NCBI RefSeq assembly: GCF_026410385.1
Contig: NZ_JAPMLT010000014.1
Coordinates: 1-64,000 of the forward strand
Direction of reading: 5' to 3'
DNA length: 64,000 nucleotides
DNA from: Tumebacillus lacus
GTDB lineage: Bacteria > Bacillota > Bacilli > Tumebacillales > Tumebacillaceae
Shown here piece after piece: positions 27,001-36,038 of this stretch. Under the pieces are notes generated by a model. That model searched no databases. It was not told the DNA's origin and saw nothing but the letters and a program-made list of their open reading frames with translations. The stretch's first letter is position 1, and each line of letters starts with the position of its first letter. The translations under genes were made by a program, and so were the position numbers.

Positions 27001-27619
27001 GTTCCCGGAAGGCGTCACCTATTACTTTGAAGGCGAAGCGAAGTTGATCGGCGAGGGCTTTACCAACATGTTTATCGCCATCGGCGTGTCGATTGTGCTC
27101 GTCTATGTGGTGATGATGGTGGCGTTTGGCGAGATGCTCGCTCCGCTGGCGATCCTGTTCTCGCTGCCGTTTATCTTTGTCGGGGCGATAGCAGGTCTCT
27201 GGCTGACCGACGAATCGCTCGGGATGCCGGCGTTGGTCGGCGTGCTGATGTTGATCGGGATCGTCGTGACCAACGCGATTGTCCTGATCGACCGCGTGAT
27301 GCAAAACCGGGCGCACGGTTTGAACACGCACGATGCGCTGATCGAAGCGGGTGTGACGCGCATTCGCCCGATTCTGATGACGGCGGTGGCCACCATCGGG
27401 GCGTTGGTGCCGCTGGCGGTGACGTCGGAGGGCGGATTGATCTCGCGCTCGCTGGCGATTGTGGTCATCTCCGGGCTGTCGACGTCGACGTTGCTGACGC
27501 TTTTGATCGTGCCGATTGCGTATACGGTACTCGACAATATGCGTGCGGCTTTGTTTGGCAAAAAGAAGCGTGAGCAGGTGCAAAAACGTCGGGCGGATGT
27601 GCAGACCGACGGGGTGTAA
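24062..27619 (+). CDS. RND family exporter (SwrC/AcrB type)
   Basis: An 1185-residue resistance-nodulation-division transporter using the proton gradient for export. It has helix 1 (GLIFIAILLVFGGGLYS), the two porter regions, and the paired six-helix blocks (FGALLAAIVTLIFLRN; GIAVAVGRVVDDSIVVIENLYRR, where the DD motif and N/E following are conserved; VLMLIGIVVTNAIVLIDRVMQ near the end). Closest in wording to SwrC/YerP of Bacillus, a surfactin self-resistance pump, but the substrate is unknown. Between porter segments (residues about 255-415) it carries an unusual Gln/Gly-rich helical insertion. TTG 24062 is chosen because ggggagg lies 8 nt upstream and the protein then begins MKALTKFSMKN. 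Confidence 0.9.
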   Translation: MKALTKFSMKNVGLIFIAILLVFGGGLYSVSKMKMESLPNVDVPYLNVYVVYPGATPDQVLEDIAKPLESQLSGLKGLKNLYVTSANNYGNVFLEFEMSKKMDEAEADVNAALAKVRLPETAQKPEVHQQGPSADDVFTFAVDGGGADQAAVQQFLEEKVEPQLATVPGVSSVGINGTAEKKLFVRIDPDKLKEHNLTLEKVKQALLANNISAPTGEVTVDGRTMNVQVGKQLTSVEDVKNVNLILVEQNMSGMTDAFQQVGDGMGQLGQAVGQVGQAVGQLGGSVGSLAKSQALMQQQILIMGGINQVSQQMFADQMQLKELQLKEQASAMNSQDPKDGQTAGQIVALEAKIKAEQAKIADLQGQLTQVQHALQAAGVETQSSLQVLQQGAQANGSASQQAAVTKPNADNAKVALELKTLKLGDVAEVTYEVADTGSYTRLNAKPAVTAGIVANVGANTVEVVNGVKEKLAGISLPDGYAITELRDQSTEIKKSVNSMLREAVFGALLAAIVTLIFLRNVRATVVALLSIPLSILVTMIVMKWMDYSLNMMTLAGIAVAVGRVVDDSIVVIENLYRRIQTSHPDERDDHFVLSATMEVAQAITSSTVTTIAVFGPLAFVPGIVGKFFAPFAWSVVIALAFSLLIAVTVVPLMSRLFLMNLKPVEHKESGLQRGYRRLLTWSLGHKTIVVVICLALLGGTGLLVPQVPVNFFPKEEVKYYSFQAELPIGSSIEKANEVAMKVEKLVQEAGATENYTATVRQGSVRMRLTMKEDFDAPKFEELLREGTKDLGEGVETTLTGVGGTPGSGGGLFLVLNGPDLESMKRATDLIKTELAKVDGLADVSSNVEGVRPQVSIVVDDVKAAERGLNTALIMGAVRDMISGSTATNVLIEGKTTALNLGLRVDELNSLDKLAEQKITSVTGEEVVLGDVAKVEMKNGATSIQRLNQQEYVSISGKFTSQNSSGIQSEVEKVMEAIKGQFPEGVTYYFEGEAKLIGEGFTNMFIAIGVSIVLVYVVMMVAFGEMLAPLAILFSLPFIFVGAIAGLWLTDESLGMPALVGVLMLIGIVVTNAIVLIDRVMQNRAHGLNTHDALIEAGVTRIRPILMTAVATIGALVPLAVTSEGGLISRSLAIVVISGLSTSTLLTLLIVPIAYTVLDNMRAALFGKKKREQVQKRRADVQTDGV

Positions 27620-27638
27620 ATGGGTAAGGATCGATAAT

Positions 27639-27671
27639 CTCCCCGAATTCTTTTTCACGGGGAGGTTTTTT
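27639..27671 (+). terminator. Intrinsic terminator after the RND gene
   Basis: ctccccg (27639-27645) pairs with cggggag (27658-27664), then GTTTTTT. Confidence 0.85.
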
Positions 27672-27726
27672 CTTTTCGGGCAATCCTTTATGATGGAAGG
27701 AAATCGTGGTACGGAGGTAGATGCAG

Positions 27727-28923
27727 ATGGGTATGACGCTTTCGTCTAAAATTACAGAGGCGATGGAGCGCGGCAGTTGGGTGCGCAAGATGTTTGAAGA
27801 CGGCAAGAAGTTGAAAGACGAGTACGGCGTGGAGAATGTGTTCGATTTCTCGCTCGGCAATCCGATTGTCGATCCGCCGGCGGCGTTTCAAGCGGCGCTG
27901 AAGGAAGTGGTGGACGAGCCGGTGGCCGGGAAGCATGGTTACATACCGAATCAAGGCTTGCCTGCTGCACGGGCGAAGGTGGCGGAGTATCTGTCGGGGC
28001 GTTATGCGGCGGAGTTTGCGCTGGAGCGGATCGTGATGACGGTCGGAGCAGGCGGCGGGCTGAACGTGGTGTTCAAGAGCATCCTCGATCCGGGCGATGA
28101 GGTGGTTTTGCTGACCCCGTTCTTTATGGAGTACATCTCGTATGTGGAAAATCACCTCGGCGCGCCGGTGATGGTGCCGTTGGCGGATGATTTTTCGCTG
28201 GATCTCGGGGCGATTGAGCAGGCGTTGACAGCGAAGACGCGGGCGATTCTGATCAATACGCCGAACAACCCGACGGGGACGCTGCTGTCTCAGGACGATC
28301 TGGACGGGCTCGGCCGGGTGCTGCGTGCGGCGGAGGAGAAGTACGGGACGTCGATCTATCTGGTGTATGACGATCCGTACGGTCAGTTGTTGTATGATGC
28401 GCCGTTGCCCGATCCGTTCAAGGCGTACGGGCGGACGGTGTTTGCGTCGTCGTTCTCGAAGGATCTGGGCATCGCCGGCGAGCGGCTCGGGTATTTGGCG
28501 CTGGATACGAACGTGGAGGACGGCGATCTGCTGACGGCTACGTTTGTGTTTGCCAATCGGACGCTGGGGTTTGTCAATGCGCCGAATCTGATGCAGCGCG
28601 TGATCGCCAAGCTGGACACGCTGGAGGTCGAGCTGCCGGAGTATCGGATGCGGCGGGATCTGATGGTGGAGATCCTGCGCGAGGCGGGGTATGACTTTGT
28701 GACACCGCAGGGTGGATTCTTTATCTTCCCGAAATCGCCGATCCCGGACGACGTGGCATTTGTCGCGCAGGTGGCGAAAGAGCACAAACTGCTGCTCGTG
28801 CCCGGCACCGGATTTGCCCGGCCGGGGTACTTCCGTCTGTCGTACAGCGTGCCGGTCGAGCAGATCGAGCGGTCGCGGGAGTTGTTTAAAAAAGTGCTGG
28901 AGCAGTATCGGTTGCAGGGATAG
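27727..28923 (+). CDS. PLP-dependent aminotransferase, class I/II
   Basis: A 398-residue fold-type I aminotransferase. Family marks are FSLGNPIVDPP, the cofactor-stacking region MTVGAGGGLNVVF, NTPNNPTGT, the aspartate in VYDDPYGQLLYD, and the Schiff-base lysine Lys245 in SSFSKDLGIAGERLGY. The C-terminal arginine for the substrate carboxylate is in YFRLSYSV. Probably uses a short dicarboxylic or aromatic amino acid; the exact substrate cannot be read. ATG 27727 has the better spacing from ggagg than ATG 27721. Confidence 0.88.
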   Translation: MGMTLSSKITEAMERGSWVRKMFEDGKKLKDEYGVENVFDFSLGNPIVDPPAAFQAALKEVVDEPVAGKHGYIPNQGLPAARAKVAEYLSGRYAAEFALERIVMTVGAGGGLNVVFKSILDPGDEVVLLTPFFMEYISYVENHLGAPVMVPLADDFSLDLGAIEQALTAKTRAILINTPNNPTGTLLSQDDLDGLGRVLRAAEEKYGTSIYLVYDDPYGQLLYDAPLPDPFKAYGRTVFASSFSKDLGIAGERLGYLALDTNVEDGDLLTATFVFANRTLGFVNAPNLMQRVIAKLDTLEVELPEYRMRRDLMVEILREAGYDFVTPQGGFFIFPKSPIPDDVAFVAQVAKEHKLLLVPGTGFARPGYFRLSYSVPVEQIERSRELFKKVLEQYRLQG

Positions 28924-28953
28924 ACAGAGATGTGATAGCATAAAAATAACAAA

Positions 28954-29080
28954 TGGAGCCGAGTTCCCGCTCGGCTCCACATGTAACAACTGACCTGGGG
29001 GCGTTCCTCCGCGTAAAGTTGTTGTTGCGGGGAAAGTAGCCACCAAGGGCGGTCAAACCATTGGGTGGCTACTTTTTTAT
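28954..29080 (+). other. Structured intergenic region with three hairpins
   Basis: Three stems follow one another after the aminotransferase gene. tggagccgag (28954-28963) pairs with ctcggctcca (28970-28979), without a T-tract. aacaact (28985-28991) pairs with agttgtt (29017-29023), enclosing a ggggg/cctcc hairpin. aaagtagccacc (29033-29044) pairs with ggtggctacttt (29064-29075) with Ts, a good terminator. Candidate structured 3' UTR or small RNA; no coding sequence seen. Confidence 0.5.
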
Positions 29081-29124
29081 TTCAAGACGACGAAGACGAA
29101 CGTGGGCAAGGCAATGACTCATAG

Positions 29125-29163
29125 AAAAAGCTCTCTTCCTTCATACAGGAGAGAGCTTTTTTC
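29125..29163. terminator. Bidirectional terminator beside the malic enzyme gene
   Basis: aaaaagctctcttc (29125-29138) pairs with ggagagagcttttt (29148-29161), with T-tracts on both strands. It is 12 nt after the stop of the minus-strand malic enzyme gene. Confidence 0.9.
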
Positions 29164-29174
29164 GTGAGGTGCAT

Positions 29175-30605
29175 TTAGTTTTTGTTCTTGTAGTCGCGGT
29201 AACGGCGGCGTGCCACACCGGAAGCGTAGGCGGCTTCGATGACGGCGAGGCGGACGTTTTGGACGACGTTTTTGTTGAAGACGGACGGGATGATGTATTC
29301 TTCGGAGAGCTCGTCTTCGCTCACGCAGGATGCGATGGCGTGGGCGGCGGCGAGTTTCATCTCTTCGTTGATGTCGGAGGCGCGGCAGTCGAGTGCGCCT
29401 TTGAAGATGCCCGGGAAGCAGAGCAGGTTGTTGATCTGGTTCGGGTAGTCGGAGCGGCCGGTCGCCATGACGCGCACGTGCGGAGCTGCGACCTCCGGGT
29501 CGATCTCCGGCTGCGGGTTGGCCATCGCAAACACGATCGGGTCTTGGGCCATCGACTTCAGATGGTCGACGGTCAGGACGCCCGGGCCGGATACACCGAT
29601 GAACACGTCCGCGCCGACGATGACATCGGACAGGTTGCCTTTGAGGTTTTCCGGGTTGGTGTTCTGCGCGTACCATTGCCAGTTCGCGTTGGAGTACTCC
29701 GTGTCGCGGTTGAGCGCGCCTTCACGGTCGACGCCGATGATGTTTTTCACGCCGGCCAGTTGGAGCATCTTCGTGCAGGCAGTCCCTGCCGCGCCGATGC
29801 CTACGACGACGACTTTCAACTCGGAGAGCTGTTTGCCGGTCAGTTTCACCGCGTTCATCAGGCCTGCGAGCAGGACGACGGCGGTGCCGTGCTGGTCGTC
29901 GTGGAAGACCGGGATGTCCAGCTCTTCCTTGAGGCGCTTCTCGATCTCAAAGCAGCGCGGTGCCGAGATGTCTTCGAGGTTGATGCCGCCAAATGCCGGT
30001 GCGATCGCTTTGACGTGCGCAATGATCGCTTCGGTGTCCTTGGTGTCGAGGCAGATCGGGAACGCGTCGACGCCTGCGAACTGTTTGAACAGCATCGCTT
30101 TGCCTTCCATGACCGGCATTGCGCCGTACGGGCCGATGTCGCCGAGGCCGAGGACCGCCGTGCCGTCCGAAACGACGGCGACGGTGTTTTTCTTGATCGT
30201 CAGCTTGAACGCCTTGGTCGGGTCTTCTGCGATGGCGGTGCAGACGGTCGCGACGTGCGGCGTGTAGACGCGCGCCAGTTCATCGCGGTTGCGAACGGCG
30301 ATCTTGGAGCGCATTTCAATCTTGCCGCCGAGGTGCATCAGCATGGTGCGGTCGGAGACGTTGAGGACGCGGATGCCCTCTTCGCCGTCGAGACGCTCGC
30401 GGATGCGTTTGCCGTGGTCGCGATCATAGACCATGACGTTGATGTCGCGGATCGCGGTGTCTTTTTCCACGTGGACCACGTCGACACCGATGATGTCGCC
30501 GTTTTCTTCGCCGATGTGATGAGCGACCTTGCCGAAGGTCGAGGAGTTGTTGGTCAGTTCCAGGCGGTAGATCAAGGAAAGACCGGCTTGTCGTTCTGTT
30601 GCCAT
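29175..30605 (-). CDS. NAD(P)-dependent malic enzyme with N-terminal ACT-like domain
   Basis: A 476-residue malate dehydrogenase (decarboxylating), malate to pyruvate plus CO2 plus NAD(P)H. Residues about 15-85 look like an ACT regulatory domain (LSLIYRLELTNNSSTFGKVA onward). The catalytic part shows the tyrosine region RVYTPHVATVC, the lysine in VSDGTAVLGLGDIGPYGAMP, metal ligands in LEDISAPRCFEIE and IPVFHDDQHGTA, and the Rossmann motif VVVVGIGAAGTA. ATG 30605 follows ggaggc on the minus strand. Confidence 0.92.
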   Translation of the reverse strand: MATERQAGLSLIYRLELTNNSSTFGKVAHHIGEENGDIIGVDVVHVEKDTAIRDINVMVYDRDHGKRIRERLDGEEGIRVLNVSDRTMLMHLGGKIEMRSKIAVRNRDELARVYTPHVATVCTAIAEDPTKAFKLTIKKNTVAVVSDGTAVLGLGDIGPYGAMPVMEGKAMLFKQFAGVDAFPICLDTKDTEAIIAHVKAIAPAFGGINLEDISAPRCFEIEKRLKEELDIPVFHDDQHGTAVVLLAGLMNAVKLTGKQLSELKVVVVGIGAAGTACTKMLQLAGVKNIIGVDREGALNRDTEYSNANWQWYAQNTNPENLKGNLSDVIVGADVFIGVSGPGVLTVDHLKSMAQDPIVFAMANPQPEIDPEVAAPHVRVMATGRSDYPNQINNLLCFPGIFKGALDCRASDINEEMKLAAAHAIASCVSEDELSEEYIIPSVFNKNVVQNVRLAVIEAAYASGVARRRYRDYKNKN

Positions 30606-30691
30606 GCGGGGGATGCCTCCGTTTCTGGTTTCCTAAAAATCAGACTCTATGATGACAAGAGTTGAATGGTCATATGATAGAAGTAGACACT

Positions 30692-30700
30692 ATTGTAGCA
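30692..30700 (-). promoter_or_regulatory. Extended -10 promoter of the malic enzyme gene
   Basis: On the minus strand TGCTACAAT occupies 30700 down to 30692, about 90 nt upstream of the malic enzyme start. A TTGACA lies too far upstream (26 nt) to pair with it. Confidence 0.45.
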
Positions 30701-30741
30701 CTGTAACGAAGCTGGTAAAAGAATGTCAAGATAAAATTTCG

Positions 30742-30771
30742 TTGTATGGAGTGTTTTGGCAAGACTATAAT
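30742..30771 (+). promoter_or_regulatory. Predicted sigma-A promoter of the yaaO-tmk region
   Basis: TTGTAT (30742-30747), 18-nt spacer, TATAAT (30766-30771). It lies 55 nt upstream of the decarboxylase gene and could drive the long run of same-strand genes as far as yabA. Confidence 0.65.
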
Positions 30772-30826
30772 AGGAAAAAGGAAACCAGACGCCATTTATC
30801 GAAATCAATAAGACATGGGGGTCTGT

Positions 30827-32320
30827 ATGTTGTTTTCTGGTAAGATTCCCATTTTACATGCGATTCTCTCCCATTCGCGCAAGGTGCGGGCGGCGTATCA
30901 TGTGCCCGGTCACAAGATGGGACGCGGGCTGCCAGGTGAGATCGGAGCGATGCTCGGCGCGGCCGGGCGGCTCGATCTGACGGAGATCCCGGGGCTGGAT
31001 GACCTGCACGCGCCGGAGGGCGCGATCTTGCAGGCGCAACGGCTGGCAGCGGAAGCGTTCGGCGCGGAGGAGACTTGGTTTTTAGTAAACGGCAGCACGG
31101 CGGGCAATCTGGCGATGATCATGGCGGCAGTCAAGCCGGGTCAGCAGATCTTGGTCCCGCGCAATTTGCATAAGTCGGTGTTGAACGGGTTGATACTGGC
31201 ACAGGCTCAGCCTGTTTTTTACAATCCGGATCTGGACGCGCGGTATGGGATCGCGTCGGGTGTCGACCCGGAGACGATCCGGGAGGCGGTACGAGAGCAC
31301 CCGGAGGCGAAGGCGGTGTTTGTCGTGTCGCCGACCTATCACGGCATCTGTTCGGATCTGGCTGCGATCGCTCAGATCGCGCATGAGGCGGGGATGCTGC
31401 TGCTCGTCGACGAGGCGCACGGCGCTCATTTTGCGTTTCATGAAGACCTGCCGCCGACAGCGATGGAGAGCGGAGCCGATCTGGCGGTGCAGAGCACGCA
31501 CAAGACGCTCGGTGCGCTGACGCAATCGTCGATGCTCCACGCGCAAGGCGAGCGGGTCGACCGGGTGCGGCTTCGCAAGCGGCTGCAACTGGTGCAGAGC
31601 ACGTCGCCGTCGTATCTGTTGCTGGCGTCGCTCGATGCGGCCCGGCATCAGATGGCGACAGAAGGCCGTCACAGGTTCGGCAAGGCGATGCAGGCGCTGC
31701 GTGATGGAGTGGACAGGGTGCGGCGGGAACTGCCGGATCTGGAACTGCTGACAGACGCGGGCAAGTATCGCGTCGATCCGCTGAAGTGGACGATCCGCGT
31801 GGACAGGCTCGGGATCTCCGGGGTGCAGGCGTATGAACTGCTCCACGAGCGGGAACTCGTCACCTTGGAGCTGGCCGATCCGCGCAACGTGCTGGCGGTG
31901 TTCACCTACGCGGACACGCCGCTGCAGGTGAACCGGCTGGTGGATGCGTTGGGGAGGCTGGCGTCTGAAGGGAAAGGGCAGAATGCTTCTGATAAGGTCC
32001 ATGCAAACGAGCAGACTGGACATGCAGAGCAGGTCTTGCCCTTTGCCCGCGAGCCTTTTCTTCTCCCTCCGACTCCTGTCATGGCCGTTTTGCCATATGA
32101 GGCGTTTGAGCGGGAGTCGGAGCCGGTGGCTCTGGCGGAGGCGGCGGGCCGGGTGGCGGCGGAGACGGTGATTCCGTATCCGCCGGGGATACCGGTGCTC
32201 GTGCCGGGAGAAGTCTGGACCGATGAGATGGTGAAGTACGTGCAGCAGTTGCGCGAGGCGGGGGTGCGCTTTCAAGGAGTGGAAGACACCGCCCTGCGGA
32301 CTGTGCACGTCTTAACGTGA
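30827..32320 (+). CDS. yaaO: Orn/Lys/Arg decarboxylase family protein (YaaO)
   Basis: A 497-residue PLP-dependent decarboxylase of the short gram-positive type (SpeA/YaaO), which makes a polyamine precursor from arginine, lysine or ornithine. HVPGHKMG at the N terminus, NGSTAGNLAMIMA, DEAHGAHF and the lysine Lys226 in QSTHKTLGALTQSS are typical, as is PYPPGIPVLVPGE at the C terminus. No N-terminal wing domain of the enterobacterial enzymes is present. ATG 30827 follows gggggt; ATG 30815 is also in frame. It precedes tmk as in B. subtilis. Confidence 0.92.
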   Translation: MLFSGKIPILHAILSHSRKVRAAYHVPGHKMGRGLPGEIGAMLGAAGRLDLTEIPGLDDLHAPEGAILQAQRLAAEAFGAEETWFLVNGSTAGNLAMIMAAVKPGQQILVPRNLHKSVLNGLILAQAQPVFYNPDLDARYGIASGVDPETIREAVREHPEAKAVFVVSPTYHGICSDLAAIAQIAHEAGMLLLVDEAHGAHFAFHEDLPPTAMESGADLAVQSTHKTLGALTQSSMLHAQGERVDRVRLRKRLQLVQSTSPSYLLLASLDAARHQMATEGRHRFGKAMQALRDGVDRVRRELPDLELLTDAGKYRVDPLKWTIRVDRLGISGVQAYELLHERELVTLELADPRNVLAVFTYADTPLQVNRLVDALGRLASEGKGQNASDKVHANEQTGHAEQVLPFAREPFLLPPTPVMAVLPYEAFERESEPVALAEAAGRVAAETVIPYPPGIPVLVPGEVWTDEMVKYVQQLREAGVRFQGVEDTALRTVHVLT

Positions 32321-32340
32321 AGTGAAGGGAATGTAGGAGA

Positions 32341-33314
<974 letters not shown>

Positions 33315-33335
33315 ACGAAAGAGAGTTGTGCGGCA

Positions 33336-33779
33336 ATGAAGATCGGGCAAAATCAAAGACCGTTCGTCGATACGCTCGGTCTTCGGGACGACAACAAGGC
33401 GGGAGTGAAATCTCCCGCTTTTCAAGAGATCTTCCAGCAGGCGGGGGCCAAACTGACCCGCGCCGAACTGGACAAGCTGATGGTGTCGATCGACGAGATG
33501 GGCAAACTGCTCTCCCGGCAGATGTCGTGGAAGTCGCTCATGGACTACAAAGAGCGCGTGCGCCGCTTTTTGGAGCAGATCGTCAAAGGCGGATTTTCCG
33601 CGACCGAAAAGCAGGGCTTTGACCGCCGCGGGCGGATGCGCCTCTACAAGATCATCTCGCAGATCGACGACCTGATGGCCGAACTGGCCGAGCAGGTCGT
33701 CAGCGACGAAAAGGACAACATCGAGATCCTCGCCAAGATCGGCGACATTCGCGGTCTGCTGGTGAATTTGTACTACTAA
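33336..33779 (+). CDS. yaaR: YaaR family protein (DUF327)
   Basis: A 147-residue helical protein of the YaaR family. FQEIFQQAGAKLTRAELDKL, SWKSLMDYKERVRRFLEQI and the C-terminal ILAKIGDIRGLLVNLYY are family marks. No enzymatic motif; function not established. Position between darA and holB is conserved. Confidence 0.92.
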   Translation: MKIGQNQRPFVDTLGLRDDNKAGVKSPAFQEIFQQAGAKLTRAELDKLMVSIDEMGKLLSRQMSWKSLMDYKERVRRFLEQIVKGGFSATEKQGFDRRGRMRLYKIISQIDDLMAELAEQVVSDEKDNIEILAKIGDIRGLLVNLYY

Positions 33780-33827
33780 GTATAGTTTTCAAATACGCAT
33801 CGTTTCGAACAAAGGGGGTCTGCTGCG

Positions 33828-34805
33828 ATGACATGGCCTGTACCGGGAGGAGCTGCGGACATGCTCTCGCGCTCCCTGCAGACGGGTCGGCTGGCCCACT
33901 CGTATCTCTTTCTCGGGCCGGAGGGCTCGGGACGCAGAGAGACGGCGAGTTATTTTGCCAAGTCGATCCTCTGCATCTCCACCACGGCGGAACGCCCGTG
34001 CGGCGTCTGCACCCAATGCAAAAAATTTGAATCAGGCAATCACCCGGATGTGCTGACAGTGGAGCCGGACGGCAACGCGATCAAGATCGCCCAAGTCCGC
34101 GAACTGCAGCACGCGTTCTCGCGCAAGGGGCTGGAAGCGGACCGCAAAGTCTACATCGTCCGGCAAGCTGACAAGATGACGGTGGAAGCGGCCAACTCGC
34201 TGCTCAAATTCTTGGAGGAGCCGACATCGCCGGTCACGGCGATCCTGCTCGCCGAGTCGAAAACCAAGCTGTTGCCGACGGTCATCTCGCGCTGCCAGAT
34301 CATTCCCTTCTCCCGCCGTTCGCCGCAAGAAGTCGAAATGCAGCTGAACGCAGAGGGGATCACCGGCTCCCGCGCCCGATTTTTGGCCTACCTGAAACAG
34401 AGCGCTCCGGCCGCTATAGAATTTGCCAATGGCGATAAGTTTGCGGAAATCTTGTCGCTGGTGGTACAATTGACGGAAGAAGTGACAACACGTCGAGGGA
34501 ATCCCCTTTTGACTATACAGGAAAAAATCATCAAACCGAGCTGGCAGTCGGCGGAGATCGATGCGTTTTTGGATTGTCTCGCTTGGTGGTATCGTGATTT
34601 GATGCATGTGAGCCTCGGGCTCGTGTCAACCGTCGCTGCAGAAGGACAACTCGAAAAATATCGCTCCCAAGCCCTGCTGCTCCGCTCGGACCAACTCCTC
34701 GATGCGGTGGACACCGTATTGATGACCAAAAAACGTCTGCAAGGCAATGCCAACGTGCAACTGACGCTGGAACATATGATCTTGCGGCTGCAGGGGGTAT
34801 CCTAA
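33828..34805 (+). CDS. holB: DNA polymerase III subunit delta-prime
   Basis: A 325-residue clamp-loader subunit. The P-loop position reads GPEGSGRRETA: the lysine-threonine/serine pair is replaced by Arg-Arg-Glu, so it should not bind ATP, as for other delta-prime proteins. Zinc cysteines are CGVCTQC with an upstream Cys, and VISRCQIIPF carries the SRC arginine finger that completes a neighbouring ATPase site. ATG 33828 follows aagggggtc. Confidence 0.93.
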   Translation: MTWPVPGGAADMLSRSLQTGRLAHSYLFLGPEGSGRRETASYFAKSILCISTTAERPCGVCTQCKKFESGNHPDVLTVEPDGNAIKIAQVRELQHAFSRKGLEADRKVYIVRQADKMTVEAANSLLKFLEEPTSPVTAILLAESKTKLLPTVISRCQIIPFSRRSPQEVEMQLNAEGITGSRARFLAYLKQSAPAAIEFANGDKFAEILSLVVQLTEEVTTRRGNPLLTIQEKIIKPSWQSAEIDAFLDCLAWWYRDLMHVSLGLVSTVAAEGQLEKYRSQALLLRSDQLLDAVDTVLMTKKRLQGNANVQLTLEHMILRLQGVS

Positions 34806-34808
34806 AGT

Positions 34809-35621
34809 ATGTTTGCCGTAGTCGGAATCCGCTTTAAAAAAGCGGGCAAAATCTACTATTTCGACCCCGGCGACCTTCCGATTGAAAAAGGGCACTATGC
34901 CATCGTGGAAACCGCGCGCGGCGTGGAATACGGAGAAGTGGTCATCGGCAAAAAGTCTGTCTCCGAAGGAGACGTCGTCCTGCCTTTGAAGCGCGTGTTG
35001 CGCTTAGCCGACGCCAAAGATGCGGCCCAGGTGGAAGAGAATAAGGTCGCCGCGAAGAAAGCATTTACGATCTGCCAGCAAAAGATCATCGATCATTCGA
35101 TGGAGATGAAGCTGGTGGATGTGGAATACACGTTTGACCGCAACAAGATCATCTTTTACTTCACGGCGGACGGTCGCGTTGATTTTCGTGAACTGGTCAA
35201 GGACCTTGCGTCGGTGTTTCGCACTCGCATCGAACTGCGCCAGATCGGCGTGCGCGATGAGGCGAAACTGCTCGGCGGGATCGGTCCTTGCGGGCGCATC
35301 CTGTGCTGCTCGAGCTGGCTCGGCGACTTTGACCCGGTCTCGATCCGGATGGCCAAAGACCAGAACCTCTCGCTCAATCCGGCCAAGATCTCCGGGCTGT
35401 GCGGCCGCCTGATGTGCTGCTTGAAGTTTGAGACCGAAGCATATGAGAGCGAGCCGGAGCAAACCGAAGTGCTCGATATCGGAGTGAAGGTGAAGACGCC
35501 GAACGGACACGGCAAAGTGACCGGCGTCAACACGCTGGAAAAGACGGTCCAAGTCGAGATGGAACGCTCCAAGCATGTTCGGGAATATTCCATTTATGAT
35601 GTCCAGCGTTTTGCGGACTGA
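34809..35621 (+). CDS. ricT: PSP1-domain protein RicT (YaaT)
   Basis: A 270-residue RicT. VVGIRFKKAGKIYYFDPG starts the PSP1 domain; cysteine-rich GPCGRILCCSSWLGDF and GLCGRLMCCLKFE give the conserved cysteines of the Y-complex (RicA/F/T), an iron-sulfur complex that stimulates RNase Y-dependent mRNA maturation and sporulation. It starts 3 nt after holB. Confidence 0.95.
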   Translation: MFAVVGIRFKKAGKIYYFDPGDLPIEKGHYAIVETARGVEYGEVVIGKKSVSEGDVVLPLKRVLRLADAKDAAQVEENKVAAKKAFTICQQKIIDHSMEMKLVDVEYTFDRNKIIFYFTADGRVDFRELVKDLASVFRTRIELRQIGVRDEAKLLGGIGPCGRILCCSSWLGDFDPVSIRMAKDQNLSLNPAKISGLCGRLMCCLKFETEAYESEPEQTEVLDIGVKVKTPNGHGKVTGVNTLEKTVQVEMERSKHVREYSIYDVQRFAD

Positions 35622-35657
35622 TCCAAAGAGTCGAATGGCAATGCGGGGTGAACATGT

Positions 35658-35981
35658 TTGGACAAACAGGCCGTTTTTGCTCAAGTCGCCAATGTCGAGG
35701 AACGCATCGGAGAACTCTACCGCGAACTCGGCTCGCTGAAGCATAAGATCGTGGAATTGATTGAGGAAAACCAAAAGCTCCAGATGGAAAACGAAAATCT
35801 CCGCAAACGGTTGTCGGCCGCTGAGAAACACGAAGCGGAAGGCGCGTCGCCGATGCTCGGCGAAGGCTATGACAACCTCGCGCGGCTCTATCAGGAAGGG
35901 TTCCATATCTGCAACCTTCACTACGGGAGCCTGCGCACAGAGGGAGACTGCTTGTTCTGTCTGTCGTTTTTGCACAAATGA
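35658..35981 (+). CDS. yabA: Replication initiation control protein YabA
   Basis: A 107-residue protein with a long N-terminal leucine-zipper helix ([19 protein letters not shown] through ENLRKRLS) and a C-terminal zinc domain ([20 protein letters not shown]) with the HxxCx... CxxC pattern. YabA binds DnaA and DnaN and limits initiation at oriC. The start is TTG 35658 with ggggtg 8 nt upstream; the ATG at 35654 is out of frame. Last gene of the conserved run before the large insertion. Confidence 0.94.
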   Translation: MDKQAVFAQVANVEERIGELYRELGSLKHKIVELIEENQKLQMENENLRKRLSAAEKHEAEGASPMLGEGYDNLARLYQEGFHICNLHYGSLRTEGDCLFCLSFLHK

Positions 35982-36038
35982 TGAGTTACAGAGTTACACC
36001 TAGGTCAGTCATCCGTTTGGAGGAGGTGCGTTCTTCCT

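Noticed and set aside
25313-27658. Long minus-strand open frame opposite the RND gene (about 780 codons)
   Set aside because: Arg/His/Gln/Asp-rich antisense translation without recognisable folds or ribosome site; the RND exporter explains the region.
33828-34805. holB as a damaged ATPase because of its P-loop
   Set aside because: Loss of the P-loop lysine is a known trait of delta-prime subunits, which act as stators without ATP binding.
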